The notes under the pieces were generated by a model. The model saw nothing but the letters and a program-made list of their open reading frames with translations, had not been told where the DNA came from and searched no databases. A DNA stretch of 49,922 nt from Pelargonium tetragonum. Taxonomy: Eukaryota; Streptophyta; Magnoliopsida; Geraniales; Geraniaceae. The translations under genes and the position numbers were made by a program. The DNA lies in contig JAYMTL010000139.1 in assembly GCA_036897445.1 (NCBI GenBank), positions 1 to 49,922 of the forward strand, given 5' to 3'. How positions within the stretch are numbered: position 1 is the stretch's first letter; every line of letters begins with the position of its first letter. Below, in pieces: positions 27,875 through 39,300 of this stretch.

Positions 27875-27952
27875 TTGACGACTTGAACCCTCGGTTTTAA
27901 TAATTCTTCTGAATGCTTTATCGAACCGAATAAGAGAATTAGAATTGAAGAT
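27875..27952 (-). pseudogene. tRNA-like relic, copy 1
   Basis: Read on the minus strand, the segment has a D-arm-like stretch (CTTATTCGGTTCGATAAAGC) and then, after a short A/T-rich stretch, GAGGGTTCAAGTC, which resembles the T-arm of a tRNA. The T-stem partner is changed to CGTC and no proper anticodon stem of five pairs forms. It is therefore a decayed tRNA or a tRNA-derived repeat at best. It shares blocks ATCTTCAATTCT, TTCGATAAAGCATT, TTAAAAC and AGGGTTCAAGT with the relic at 29991-30060. I cannot name the isotype; the T-arm is closest to that of mitochondrial trnG, but the rest does not follow. Confidence 0.35.
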
Positions 27953-28070
27953 AAAAAAATTAGGGAAATTTTGATTTTATACTGAACCCTCAATCGATAT
28001 TATATCTAAGCGATTCTTTCTATAATTAGAAATTAGACTTAATTGAAAAACTGTAAAGGGCTCCACTCGA

Positions 28071-28091
28071 TGTGCAAGAGTTGAGTGCACA
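28071..28091. repeat. Hairpin TGTGCA / TGCACA
   Basis: Six-bp arms enclose a 9-base loop (AGAGTTGAG) about 120 bases beyond the copy-1 tRNA-like relic. Stability would be modest. I found no gene whose end it could mark. Confidence 0.4.
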
Positions 28092-29688
28092 AAAAGTGAA
28101 GAGTAAAATGACTTTACTTAGATAGAATAACTAAGAGATCGGCCCTCCTTTAGATATCTCTGTGCTCTTGGGTAACCGATTCTTGTTGAATCTTGTAGGA
28201 GTTTTTGGTTTCTAATTTGTACCGAAGTATTGCAAAACATAAAATGAAATAAAATATAAATGGAATTTCCTTTTTTACTAGGGTTTTTTTAAGAAAAGCA
28301 GAGTTGCCACGTTAATATTAATTATTAATATAGAAATTTCTTACTATCAATTTTATTAGAGACGTATATGCCCGGAAATACTTGCAGGAGAATAAACGCT
28401 CGAAGATACTCTTTAAAGTTTTGCGTCCTATTTTTTTGTAACCCGACAGGAACTCGTGTAAAATATAGCTGAAGTGAATATAAATTTTAAATATGAAGCT
28501 CAAAAGTAGAATAATTATACTAAGCAAGCTACTAAAAGACTCCAGTTAAACTAAGGATTACTGGAATTAGCTTTCTTTCGGAGCTTATTTCTATAATAAT
28601 AAAGAGGGGTTGAAGTTTTGAACGGGTCCCTTCACAAGGTGTAAAAAGACTAAGTATTTACCCAGTGCTTGTGTTACAAAAACAAGAGTCTAATAATTCT
28701 TAATTCTAATCTTTCTTGTCAAAACTAAAGGATTAATCAGTAATGGATCCAGTTATATAGTAATAAGCTAGATTCAAAAAAGTCTCGAACTAAATTGATT
28801 CACTAAAAAAACCAGTTACATCAAAGTGAGCATTTCCTATGTAAAAAGCAACTACTTATCTAAGTAGGGCGGAAAGTTTTTTCTACTAGGGACCTCTATT
28901 AAATTAATCTAAAGTTTCGGAAGGCACAAACCTAAAGTTTATCATAAAGATTTTAGAATTTTAAAGATTATTAATAAAAAATGAAGCACGTTAGAGTTTA
29001 AGAAGTTAAATCTTTTTAGTAATAGCCCTTTTTAGATCCTAAGTATTGGCACAGTGTATGTATTTTCTGGTTTCCATAAGCATAAATAGCACTTATTGAT
29101 AGACGTATGATAATGACGTGTATACTTATCCCCAAAGCGCACCCTTTGTTAGCATCGGGGCCCGGATTTGAGTGAGATTACATGTCGCTAGGGAAATCCA
29201 CTGCAATTTATCAACTCCTAAAACCCTTTTAGATAAGCCAGGTTTCACGGTCCTAAAATTGTATCCGGTAGCATCCGAAATTTAGAATGGGGAACTCTAG
29301 AATTGCGTGGGGCTTATTAAAAAGATAAAATAGAAAGATTTTTGGGATTGCTAGGATTTAAAAAGAGGCTTCCTTTTGTGTATCGATCTATAGAGTTAGG
29401 GTTTGCGAGATATAGAAAAAGACTCGTTTATAACTTTTTATGGGTTGCTTTCTAAATTCGTAAGGAGATTTTCATATCTTTATAAAGTGCCTAGAGCAAG
29501 ATCTAGTCATACTTTTTTGGTAATTCCCTCTGTTATTTTTGTTTTTTGTAACAGGTGCTTCTCTAGGCAACTCATTCTGACATAATAACATCTCTGCCTA
29601 TTACTTTTATAGAGCAACTCTACAAGGATTGTAATTAGAACTCTATACTTACTGTACTGAATTTGAGTTCTTAAAACTATATAGAAAG

Positions 29689-29760
29689 GCTTAGACAGCT
29701 TGGTTGGAAGAACAAAGGACAGAGAATCCCTGGGTCGATGGTTCCAAATCCCCTATAAGC
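29689..29760 (+). pseudogene. trnF: Decayed plant-mitochondrial-type trnF
   Basis: A 72-base segment lines up along its whole length with the plant mitochondrial phenylalanine tRNA. The acceptor 5' strand GCTTAGA (29689-29695) pairs with TATAAGC (29754-29760) at six of seven positions. AGCTTGGTTGGAAGAAC follows the D-arm, and AAAGGAC...AATCC follows the anticodon arm. TGGTTCCAAATCC matches the T-arm with an insertion. It looks non-functional. The anticodon loop reads CAGAGAA, so the invariant T before the anticodon is lost and the triplet would be GAG instead of GAA. The anticodon stem has one mismatch and the T-stem has two. No CCA is encoded, as usual for plant organelles. The alignment was made from memory of the family. 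Confidence 0.6.
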
Positions 29761-29990
29761 AAAGCCCATTTACAATTAATCGTAAGATACTTAAATAGAT
29801 AAAGGCACCCAGAACATTGAATACGATATACCTTCAGTGGTATTAAACCAACAGAATTATATATATCCCGCCTATTAAAGCTTATTTAGCCCTTGAAAAG
29901 TACGTTTCTATTCCCTAAGTCTTTACTTAATGTAAGTAAGTCATCCATTTTTTTTACCAACTCGTCGGAGTTGTCTTTCAAAAGAGGCTC

Positions 29991-30060
29991 TTGACCACTT
30001 GAACCCTTGAGTTTTAAGCACTCAACAGCAATGCTTTATCGAACGAGAATTGAAGATACA
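29991..30060 (-). pseudogene. tRNA-like relic, copy 2
   Basis: This segment lies 230 bases right of the trnF relic on the opposite strand. It shares with copy 1 (27875-27952) the order ATCTTCAATTCT, TTCGATAAAGCATT, TTAAAAC, AGGGTTCAAGT. Here a five-pair stem GCATT/AGTGC with a 7-base loop can form where the anticodon arm would be. However, the loop lacks T at its second position and the T-stem does not close. The spacing between shared blocks differs from copy 1, so both are diverged descendants of one ancestor rather than a recent duplication. Confidence 0.35.
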
Positions 30061-33000
30061 TAAAACCCCCTTTTTAGTAAGGAGTTTAGTATAGAGAACG
30101 TAGCGTAGCGAAATTTATGCGAAAGTGAATCCGCTAAAAGAACGATTTATCAGCCCCAAAATCTAGCGGTGTTACATAAAAAGGATAGACTTTCGATTTA
30201 TACAGAAAGAAGTTGGATAGGAATAAGATTTTAGAAGTGTAAAACTTAAGACAGTCCCGTTAGGATCATATCTACAAAAGTGCGTAAGTCGTTTGCGTTT
30301 GTTTCCAAGTAAGGGTCATAAAGCGCTCATTAATCTTATAATTCAATTTAACTACTAGCCATAAAAAGAGACGCTTACTTATTGCGAAAGCAAAATTACA
30401 AGACTTCTGATAGGATTCTCGGCGTCAGTCCTTGTGGAAAGGAAAGTAGCATAAGTTTGAGGCGGTTTAAGTCTATAATAAAAATAGGGGCCCTTGAAAT
30501 ACTTATCGCCTTCGTGAACAAAAAGAAAGTGAGGGTTGTATTTTTTACCTTAAAATTTGTATATTTCTTGCATGTTTAATACTCAAATTTATACCTTTAT
30601 TCTAGTTCGGGATATTACTTTTTCCAGTTTTAGTGTTTAGAAGCCATCCAGCTAATTCTATACAAGCTCCTTGTGGTCAGCAAGGTCCCCTTTTTTGAAG
30701 CATATGCATTAACTCCGAAATAAAGTTAGAGAATTTCTCCTGGTTTCTTTCTTAAACTTAAAAAAAGGTACTGGGTTTCTGCTTATGATTTGTAGGAGTC
30801 TATCTTACAAGATCCAGAAATACCCGATTCTGAAGTAAGATAGACTTTATAGCATAAAAGAATACCTTAGGTTATAATGACTTAAGGTGTCTATAGGCTT
30901 TGGGTAGAAATTTAGAAAGAATATAGGGTTGCTTTCAAGACAAAGGGCTTGCATAAGAGTTTAAAAACTTCGAGGTAAAGGACTAAAGTTCCCTCGTGAA
31001 AGAACCACTCTCCTGGATTTGCTGGTAAATGGGCGAGATTCTTAAACTTAGCAGACGAAAAGGAAATCCGCTCAAGTAAGACAAGGATAACTGAGTATTG
31101 GGATTTGAAAAGACTTTTAAGGACTTAATTCATTTTAGGAGTGATTTTTTGTAGGGAAAATCCCGATTTTAATAAAGAAAAGGTATTTAGTTATAACTAT
31201 TTTATGGATAATTTTATTAGATAAATAAACCTAAAAGCCTCCCATATGGGCACCCTATACAATACATATGTTTCTAATTGCTTTATCAAACAAGGACTAT
31301 ACAAAAGCGTCGATAAGTTGAGCTTAAGAAATAAGACTACTAAAATGTTAGTAAAAACTCCGAAAAGTGGGCCCGGGAAAAGCATAGAAACTCTGAAATC
31401 TTTAACAGTAAATATTATGCCTTTTTTTAGACTACAACCCTCGTTAAAAAGAGGCTAAGAACTTTTGTTTGTAAAAATGCCAAAAGGACCTTACTTTTGA
31501 AATTCTTAATCTTATAAAAAATTTATAAGGGTCTCCAGTCAATCTACTCAATCTGTATTAATGCTACCCCTTTGCCTTAAGGAATTCTGGATCTGTGATT
31601 CATACTAAGCAATATTAACCCTTATTAGAACTGAATGCAACCCGGATACAAAAAGAATCGCTACTATCAAAATTGAACTTTAAGCACTCTTGCTCAATCT
31701 GGTATTAAGGGAAAAACTAACTTATGACTTAAAATTAGGAGCTTACTGCCTCATTACTCAGATATGGGAGACTACTCTGTAGATAAAAACAAGATTTTTC
31801 TTAACAAGAATACTTTAGCTTTTAAGTTAAGGTTTCCATATTTATTTGTATTAATTAGGGTTTCTCTCGGTAAATTAAGAAAGATAGCTGGAATCTCAGG
31901 CGGTAAATAATTAGACCAAGCCCTGCGAATTAGACTCTATTCTGATACAATTTCAATATATGGAATTCTAAAACCTTGTGCTTTTTTGTATTCCTTTTTT
32001 TAAGAAAGGAATGGAACTCGATTATAAGAAAAAAGACACAAACTAAGATTAAGTTCCTAGTAGAGAACGGAGTAATAGTAGTTGCATGAAACTGCAGGTA
32101 AAGTCAAAAGATACTTCATTTTATAATATCTAATTCTTTATTAGAAGAGTTACCTAATGTAGAAGTCTCCTCCCAAAGTTTAGTAAACGAACTAGGGACC
32201 CCTTTATACTATTAATAAACTAACTCAGGCGCTGAAATCAAATAGAAATAAGTACAATCTATCCTATACCTCAAGAATTCCCGAGGAAAATTTCTTGTTC
32301 CCCATTCTTTGAGTTTGAGTCATACACTATAAGACACTTCAAGATTCATTTTGCCTAGATTTTTAGGTTTCTTCTATTAAGGGTTTCTAGTACTTAACCA
32401 GCAATTTCTTGAGTATAAGGATCTCCCCTCGTAACCATGAAAACTTTATACTAGGCCTACGAGAAACCTCTAATTAGGATAACTTTCAATAGTTTTGACC
32501 TAGTTATACCGGCAAGGAGACTCCTCCTTAATAGAATTTAGAAGTAGATGCCACTAAAAGACTAAGCTTAAAAACTCCATTTTGGAGCAGAGAATAAGCA
32601 TTGGCTTTGTTATAAGAGGGACTATATCCTATTCTAATTAAGAATTCAAAAATCTAGAGCATATGACAGAACTTGAGCTTACAGGATAAGGAGTTACTAT
32701 TGCTATATACTACAGTTTAATTGGGTTCCCTTTAGGATACACCGCTCTCGTACTTCAAACAGACGTAAGCTCCCCTGTAAATGAGGTACTACAACTTTGT
32801 TCCAGAGATTAATGACTATACCTCGAGCTTGTACCTTTGACTTAGTTACTTCAATAACCAAATTTAGGAGGATCCCTACTCAAGCAAGATATATAAAGGG
32901 GCTTTATTCCCTAATTGTATTTATCTATATTATTTAATAAAAACATATTAAAAAGTTAGCTGCTGTATCTATCTTATTGGGACCCTTTTGCTGTAAGGAG

Positions 33001-33971
33001 CCCCCTTCTTTTGCCCTACGCTATTGTATTTTTATAAGAATTCAATTCGATTTATTTCTAAGCTTTATAAACCACTTCTCTTAGCCAGGGTACTCAAATT
33101 TAGGCTATTTCCTTTTAATTTAAAAAGTCAAATTTTATTTACTTCGATTTTTTTATAGCACCTCATAAGCCAGCAACAGGAGATACTCCCGGAAAAGGAG
33201 CGCTATCTATCTCTACTGCTCTAGTCTAAGCCTGAGAAGGAATTCCTGTACAATTGTTCAAGAAACGCTTTTGAAAAGAGGTTAAACATGAGTTTGTAAG
33301 TTGGTTATATTATACTAACTAAAGGGATAAACTCTAAAAAAAACTTGGAAAAAGTTAACGTTTGGGTTTCGGAAACACAGTAGGATCCGGCTAGCCTTAG
33401 TCAACTAATCAGTGAATTGTATATGACCAAATTTCCTTGAAATCTAGATCGAAGAACAGGGCCTAAAACCCCTGTAGCTTGGAAATTAATTGAAATCAGA
33501 TTTGTTGCTTTAGTAAACTTACGGAGTCCCTACAAGAAGCCGGGTTTATAAAATTGTACTTTATGGGAGTAGTCCCCGTGTTTTTCTAAAAGGGATGCCC
33601 GTATAAACACTAAAGTTCGGAACAACATGTGCAGTATAAGCTTCTAGAGACAGTTTTCTGAGTTTCACTAAGCGCTTTAATAGTATCTTAATTATCAAAG
33701 TGGTAGCCCTAAGGAATGAATATTAGTATAAAATGAATTATTAACAGTATAGGAATCCCCAATAAACTTAAACTTGTTACAGTAGAAAGAGTAGATACGT
33801 ATCGCAAACTATATTTACAACTGAAGACGGATGCTTTATTAAAACCTTGAATTAGACCGCTGCTGGAACAAAAGACTAAGTGCCGAAGTAGGTAATCGAC
33901 GTAATAAAGTCAAATTCGAGCTCAGTTCTGAAACTATAATAAATAAAGGGATATCCGCGGTGTACAAAAAT

Positions 33972-33992
33972 CTCTTTTATTTTATAAAAGAG
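33972..33992. repeat. Hairpin CTCTTTTA / TAAAAGAG
   Basis: Perfect 8-bp arms enclose a 5-base loop (TTTTA). It lies 16 bases right of the GGATATCC palindrome, so two inverted repeats are nested within 45 bases. Confidence 0.55.
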
Positions 33993-35111
33993 CTCGATCA
34001 ATGGCAAGCGTAGTCTATTCCGATTATATGTCCGGTGAATGTTAGATCCTAGTTACCCCGAACGAAATAGCTTTGTAGGCGATCCCTAAAGAAACCCTAC
34101 TTAAGAAGTAAACTTATTTAAAAGGAAAGATCCCTGAGTTGAGTAATTTTTTAATACCCAGTAATAAGGGACAAAGAATGAAATTATTAAGAAAACATAT
34201 TCGACCCAAACTTAGATCTCTTTATTAATTAGAGTGACTCAGACCTGCGAAATACTTGAGTGTTTTATCTTTTTTCAGTTAAAGACTCTGGAGATACTTG
34301 ATACTGTAGTTTTCTCTATTTTAGTAGATTCGAACCTTTAAAATCTTCCTATATGAACTTACGCTTTACGGTTTTAGTTATATATGGAATAGGGATCCCT
34401 ATTTAAGTCCAAAACTCCTTCTTAATTCTTGCCTAGTTTAAGAATTTAGTATACCTAAGTGATTTTTTTTGAATGAGAAAAGCGCGGGATTTCAAGTTTC
34501 CCTTTTTTAAGAAGGGCTCGCAATTAGAAATAAGTGCAGATATAATACTTATAATACAGTTTTTATATAACTATTTCAAAGGAATTCCCTTCACTGAGTT
34601 TCAAAAGCAAAAGTTAATGTAATAGAAAACCTCTTTTTTCTTTTTATGCCCTATGGTACTAAACTAAGACTCTGTGAACAAGTTATGACATACGATATAG
34701 TTACGGAGTCCCACTTGAAAGGGGCCTTTTTTATGTTTATAAATTTTTATTTACCTTTTTTTATTCCCTAGAACCCTGAGTTGGTAAATAAATAAAGAAA
34801 GTCTAGACATTAGAATTACTTAGATAAAAGCTCCTTATTTGACTCCGTTTTTGAGACCCGCGTTTTACCGAACTAAACCAGTATAAACTTGCAGAATTTA
34901 GTACTAACAAACAACACGGTAAGAATTCGAGAATCTTTCTAAGCCATTTTTTGTGATAAAAACTAAAGGGTTGTCATATCATATATAGTAATCTTTAATA
35001 CCAACTTCAATTTCTTGGGCATTCCCGGGTTTCGTAACTACGTTGAACTTTATTTGAATTTGTATTGTCAGGGTCCGGTGGGTTAAGTCCAGATAGATAG
35101 AATACGGGTGT

Positions 35112-35123
35112 CTCTTTAAAGAG
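35112..35123. repeat. 12-bp perfect palindrome CTCTTTAAAGAG
   Basis: This is a perfect palindrome ten bases left of the 21-bp inverted repeat at 35134, forming a pair of small potential hairpins. Confidence 0.6.
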
Positions 35124-35133
35124 TCAAGGGAAG

Positions 35134-35154
35134 ATTTATCTTTCAAAGATAAAT
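35134..35154. repeat. 21-bp inverted repeat with 10-bp arms
   Basis: ATTTATCTTT and AAAGATAAAT are perfect complements separated by a single C at 35144. No gene flanks it and the arms are not followed by a T-run, so a terminator role is not supported. Confidence 0.7.
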
Positions 35155-36246
35155 AGAAATTATGTACATTATACTTTTAATCTACTTTTGTTTTTTGTAG
35201 CTTACTAACAAAATTTACAGAATCTATCTGGTTTAATTAGAAAAAGCCCCTTTTTATTCCCCTACGGATATTAGGGGGAACCCCTTTCAGCAACTAAGAA
35301 AATCTAATCTGTAATGAAAAAAGATTTGATAAAAACGAGTTATATATAAACTATTCCGTATATGCCTCGGTATTTTAAGTACAAGGCCTCCTATTTCTCT
35401 TGTTTAAGTAGATACTTGTGAGTTGTAGCTTATTTTTAGTCTGAGATTCTTCTTTATGGAAGTGTATTACTAAAATTTTGAATATCTGAATACAAAGTAG
35501 ATTTTCCCCTTCCACTAGGAAATAAAGTTTAACTTATTCTCTTTTCTTCATCTCCTAAAGGAGCTTCCGTAAGTTTGTCAACTTCCCACTTCGCTTGGTA
35601 GCGAAGACCCCAGCCCTTTGACGTAGTACAATAAAATGACACTCTTTCTCTGGATAATAAAAGGGGCCTGCTCCTAGACTAAGCCTACGTATCTCGAGTT
35701 ATCTTTCTTTTTTGCGAAATCTTACTAGACATCGCGGTTGGCTTTTGAGAAGGAGAACCTTATTCCGGCAGGTTAATAAGATCCTAAGCTGTAACTATGG
35801 ATCTAGAAATTTATAGGAACTCCCAACTATAGCCATTCATTCTTTGTGAGCCCCTTTCAACTCTCCTTTCTATAAAAAGGGCTATAAGAGAACCCTTCTA
35901 ACACAAGTTTTGTTTATACCCGTTGCCGTATAAGAAGTTTGGTTTAGAATCTCACTTTAATACTAGACTGGAAGACTTACCCAACTATAAAGTTGCAAAA
36001 CTCTAATGCTTTTTTAAACTCTTAAGAAACTCCCCCTTCATTTGTTTCAGAGATACCTCTTGTAAAAATGCTTTAGGGTCCTCCTTTCTAATCTAAAGCG
36101 TATCTAATCGGAGTTCCTTTTTATAAACACAAAGTACTTAAAAATTGTTAAAACCAAATAGGGATCGCGAAAATTATCTAATTTCTTCACGCTGGGTTAT
36201 CCGGCTTAGGAATCCGGGAATTCTACAAGCGTTTAGCGAAGGTTAA

Positions 36247-36363
36247 GAAAGTTTATTTCTTAGTAGTGGGAGTATTCCTTATGAAGAAGCAAATGAATTA
36301 ATTACATTACCTCTGGAACCCGATGAACTTAAAAGGGATGGCCCTTCCATCGAGGCTCCTTAA
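36247..36363 (+). other. Short acidic open frame, unrecognised
   Basis: Thirty-eight codons are open between stop codons and read ...SIPYEEANELITLPLEPDELK... with eight acidic residues in its middle and C-terminal part. There is no ATG in this frame. The amino-acid pattern looks more protein-like than the surrounding frames, so it may be a fragment of a transferred gene. It is short enough to be chance. I cannot name a family. Confidence 0.15.
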
Positions 36364-39300
36364 ATTTTCTTAATATAATGCCTAAAAAGTATATAGACTA
36401 GGAGTCCTCGTCAAACTCTAAGTGTAACGCAGGAAAGGTAGTAGCACTCTCATAGGACATAAATGTTGAAGAAAGGCTAAGGTGCGCAAAACGACCATTA
36501 TCTTGAGTACACCCTATATCTTTTTTCACACAAGGATTTCCTAATCAAGCTATCGCCTTATAAAAGAAAAGGCATCGACTTTTAATTAGATTTTGAGGAT
36601 AAAAAACTTACCAGAAACTTATATATATATTGTATAAAGGCGGAGCTTCCCCTTGGGCTAATTTCATTTGGTTGAAACAGATTTAGATCTACAACACAGA
36701 TTTATAATACCCCGTCTGTCAGGTTTTTTAGGAACAGGTTAAGCACGAATTATGCTTTTAATACTTTGTGGTTTTTGAGAATTTCATTCTTTACAGACAG
36801 GACTTTTGGGCTCAAAGAACCCCCTGGAAATTTTCTTTTGCAGGGTTTCCCTATACAACTTAGGCTAGTAATTAATTGCACACGAGAGTGGGACACCAAA
36901 GCATACACTTGCCAGAGCCTTCTGTAGGGTAGGTAATGAAATTAAGATAATGTAGCTTTTTACTTGACTAAAAGTCTTACTTAGCTAGGTTTTATTTAAT
37001 CTTACTTAAACCGAAGCCTCCCGAGCCCTAGTAAGGTTTTATTCTTTTTATTTATGTTGTATTTTATTGGTTTCCGAGGAATAGAAAAAAGTTATCAGTT
37101 AAGTTTTTTTCATGTACTGGACTTACAAAAGGGTAATCTTTAAATTATAAAGAAATTTTTAGTCAAATAGGTTCCCTTAGGAAACCTTGCCTAAAATTGC
37201 TCAGAATTCCGGGTTCGAACAGTCAAATTTATTATAAAAAGGCTCTTGAATTCACTTACACTTAACAAAGAGACCCTAAGAAAACCTGCTTAACTTTGGT
37301 CGAGCGGAGGGGTTAATCCGCATTCTGATTTGAAAAGCAAAGTGTTCGGTCGACTTATATGAACGTGAGGGTTCCGAAGCGCCTATTTTAGATTAACAAA
37401 GTAAAATATTTAGAAAGTTCTTTTTATTACCCCTGGCTAGATAGAGCTGGTCCACTCTTACTAACTAAAGCTACGGGCTACAACAGATAGATAGGGTAAG
37501 GTAGTTTTTTATCTATATTTAGTTCATTACTTTTTAACCTTTTACAGATCCTGCTATACTTACACTGCCCAAACCCAGGAGGTCCCTGCTTAGTCTTTTT
37601 TGACTATTCTAAATATTTTTCAGGGACTGCCCTATTATTTAGGTACTTTTCAGTATTATCCTGCTATAAACGCTTTGTAGGATAAGGACCTAAGGAAAGA
37701 TATAATTTTAAATAGATATCCACGAGCCCTACATTTCTAGTTATAGGTAGAGAATTCATGAGAAACCTTAGTTAAAAAAGGGTCTACAGGAGCCCTGAAT
37801 TGGACTACTACAATAGACTTAAGAGCACAACTTGAAATTATAAAGGCCCCTAAAACAAGAACTCTACCAACCTTACTTTGTAAATCAAAAGAACCTTTGG
37901 TTGGAATATTTAAAAACCCATATTAGGGCTATTTTCGTGCACTTTATCAGGAGTTAAGATTCTAGATTTTTTTCTTTCTTTACCCTTTTTACTCTGTTTT
38001 CTTTTTCATTAACAGTTATAAGAGCTTATACAGCTTCATTACTTTATTCTTAATTTTTATGAAGCACGGGTATATTTTGAACTCAGGGCCCTAGGGTAAG
38101 CGTTCTTTAATATAGGTTCTTGCTTGTTATAAACACCGCCGGGCTTCATCTTCATAAGTATTATAAAGCATGCTAGTCCGATAAAGTCTTTACTCTGTAT
38201 ATACTTATACTACAGTCTATTCATAAAACAAGGATTATCAAGGAGAGGGCTGGGAACTTCCTTTATAATTTAGAAGGATTTACAACGAAAAGAAAAAACT
38301 TTTATCTGGGGGACTTCTTTAAAGGTTTTAGTCTTTTAGTCTAAGGAATATACCTTAATTTTCATAAAAAGGTCGCGGGTAGGACTTAAAAAATGAATAT
38401 AGGAGCCGTAATGCTTTATTAGAGCGGATACCAAATGCGCAAGGGTTCCCGAAAGAGCAATTGTCCGAGATTTAAATAATATAAGCATTCCCGTGAAGTT
38501 CTTAGACTGAGCATAAGCAGGCGTTTTATCTTTTTTAGAGGCTTGAGGAGTTCTCTTCCGGAATGCTTAATGACGTTACCTTGTCCTAGACTTACGGGAC
38601 TCTAAGGAGCTCTTTTTCTTTGTATAATAAAAGCTGTGGAACAATTAACTCTGACCAAAAAAGAGAGAGTATCTAAGTAACAAAGTGCCTAATCAAAGTA
38701 TAATAGAATATAAAAAAGTAAGATAAAGGGATATTTAACGGGGTAAACATTAGCACTAAAAGAGAAGAATATAAGTTTACTTTTAAAGTTTTAAGAATAT
38801 ATTAATTCGGAGAGTTCTACTCGGATCAGATTTTATGCTTTTATGAGACTCATAAGGATACTTTTAAGTTATATTAAATTCAAAGAATCTGATCCCATCC
38901 ATTGGGATTAGTAGGGGTACTCCTTACAGTTATAGTAAAACAAAGAGGATCCTATGTAGCTATCCCCAGTCTAGAACAAAAACTTACTATACTGCGAGCC
39001 GATTCTAGTCCCTCTTTTTGAAGCGGATATCTAATTCACGAAAATGTAGCTAGTACAAGTAAGATTTTATTTAAAAGGATTACTTCTTCATATAAATATA
39101 ATAAAGAATCCCACTTGTAGTTTTATCTAAAGTTAGTTAGACAGAAAGGCTTTTGAGAAATAGAACAAGGGAATGCGTGTTAAAAAGACTTCGACCGACA
39201 TTAGGTATCCACTTTTTGCGAGGCCTCAGGCTTCAAAGGGGAGTACTTTACTAACTTTTCTTCTTAACAACATAAGGGGCCTCTTGAGAGTTAGGTAAGC

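Larger units (their letters stand above)
30061..36246. other. AT-rich non-coding stretch
   Basis: No gene is supported. Two overlapping 62- and 70-codon frames on opposite strands near 31.2-31.5 kb are mirror frames without recognisable content. GC clusters continue, for example GGATCC at 32880, 33383 and 34393, GGATATCC at 33949, and GGGG-AA-CCCC at 35275. Inverted repeats at 33972, 35112 and 35134 are listed separately. Confidence 0.55.

Noticed and set aside
34011-34055. Short frame MASVVYSDYMSGEC
   Set aside because: Only 14 codons, with no context or family resemblance.
37195-37225. T-arm-like CCGGGTTCGAA
   Set aside because: No stem partner downstream and no other tRNA arms at the correct spacing.
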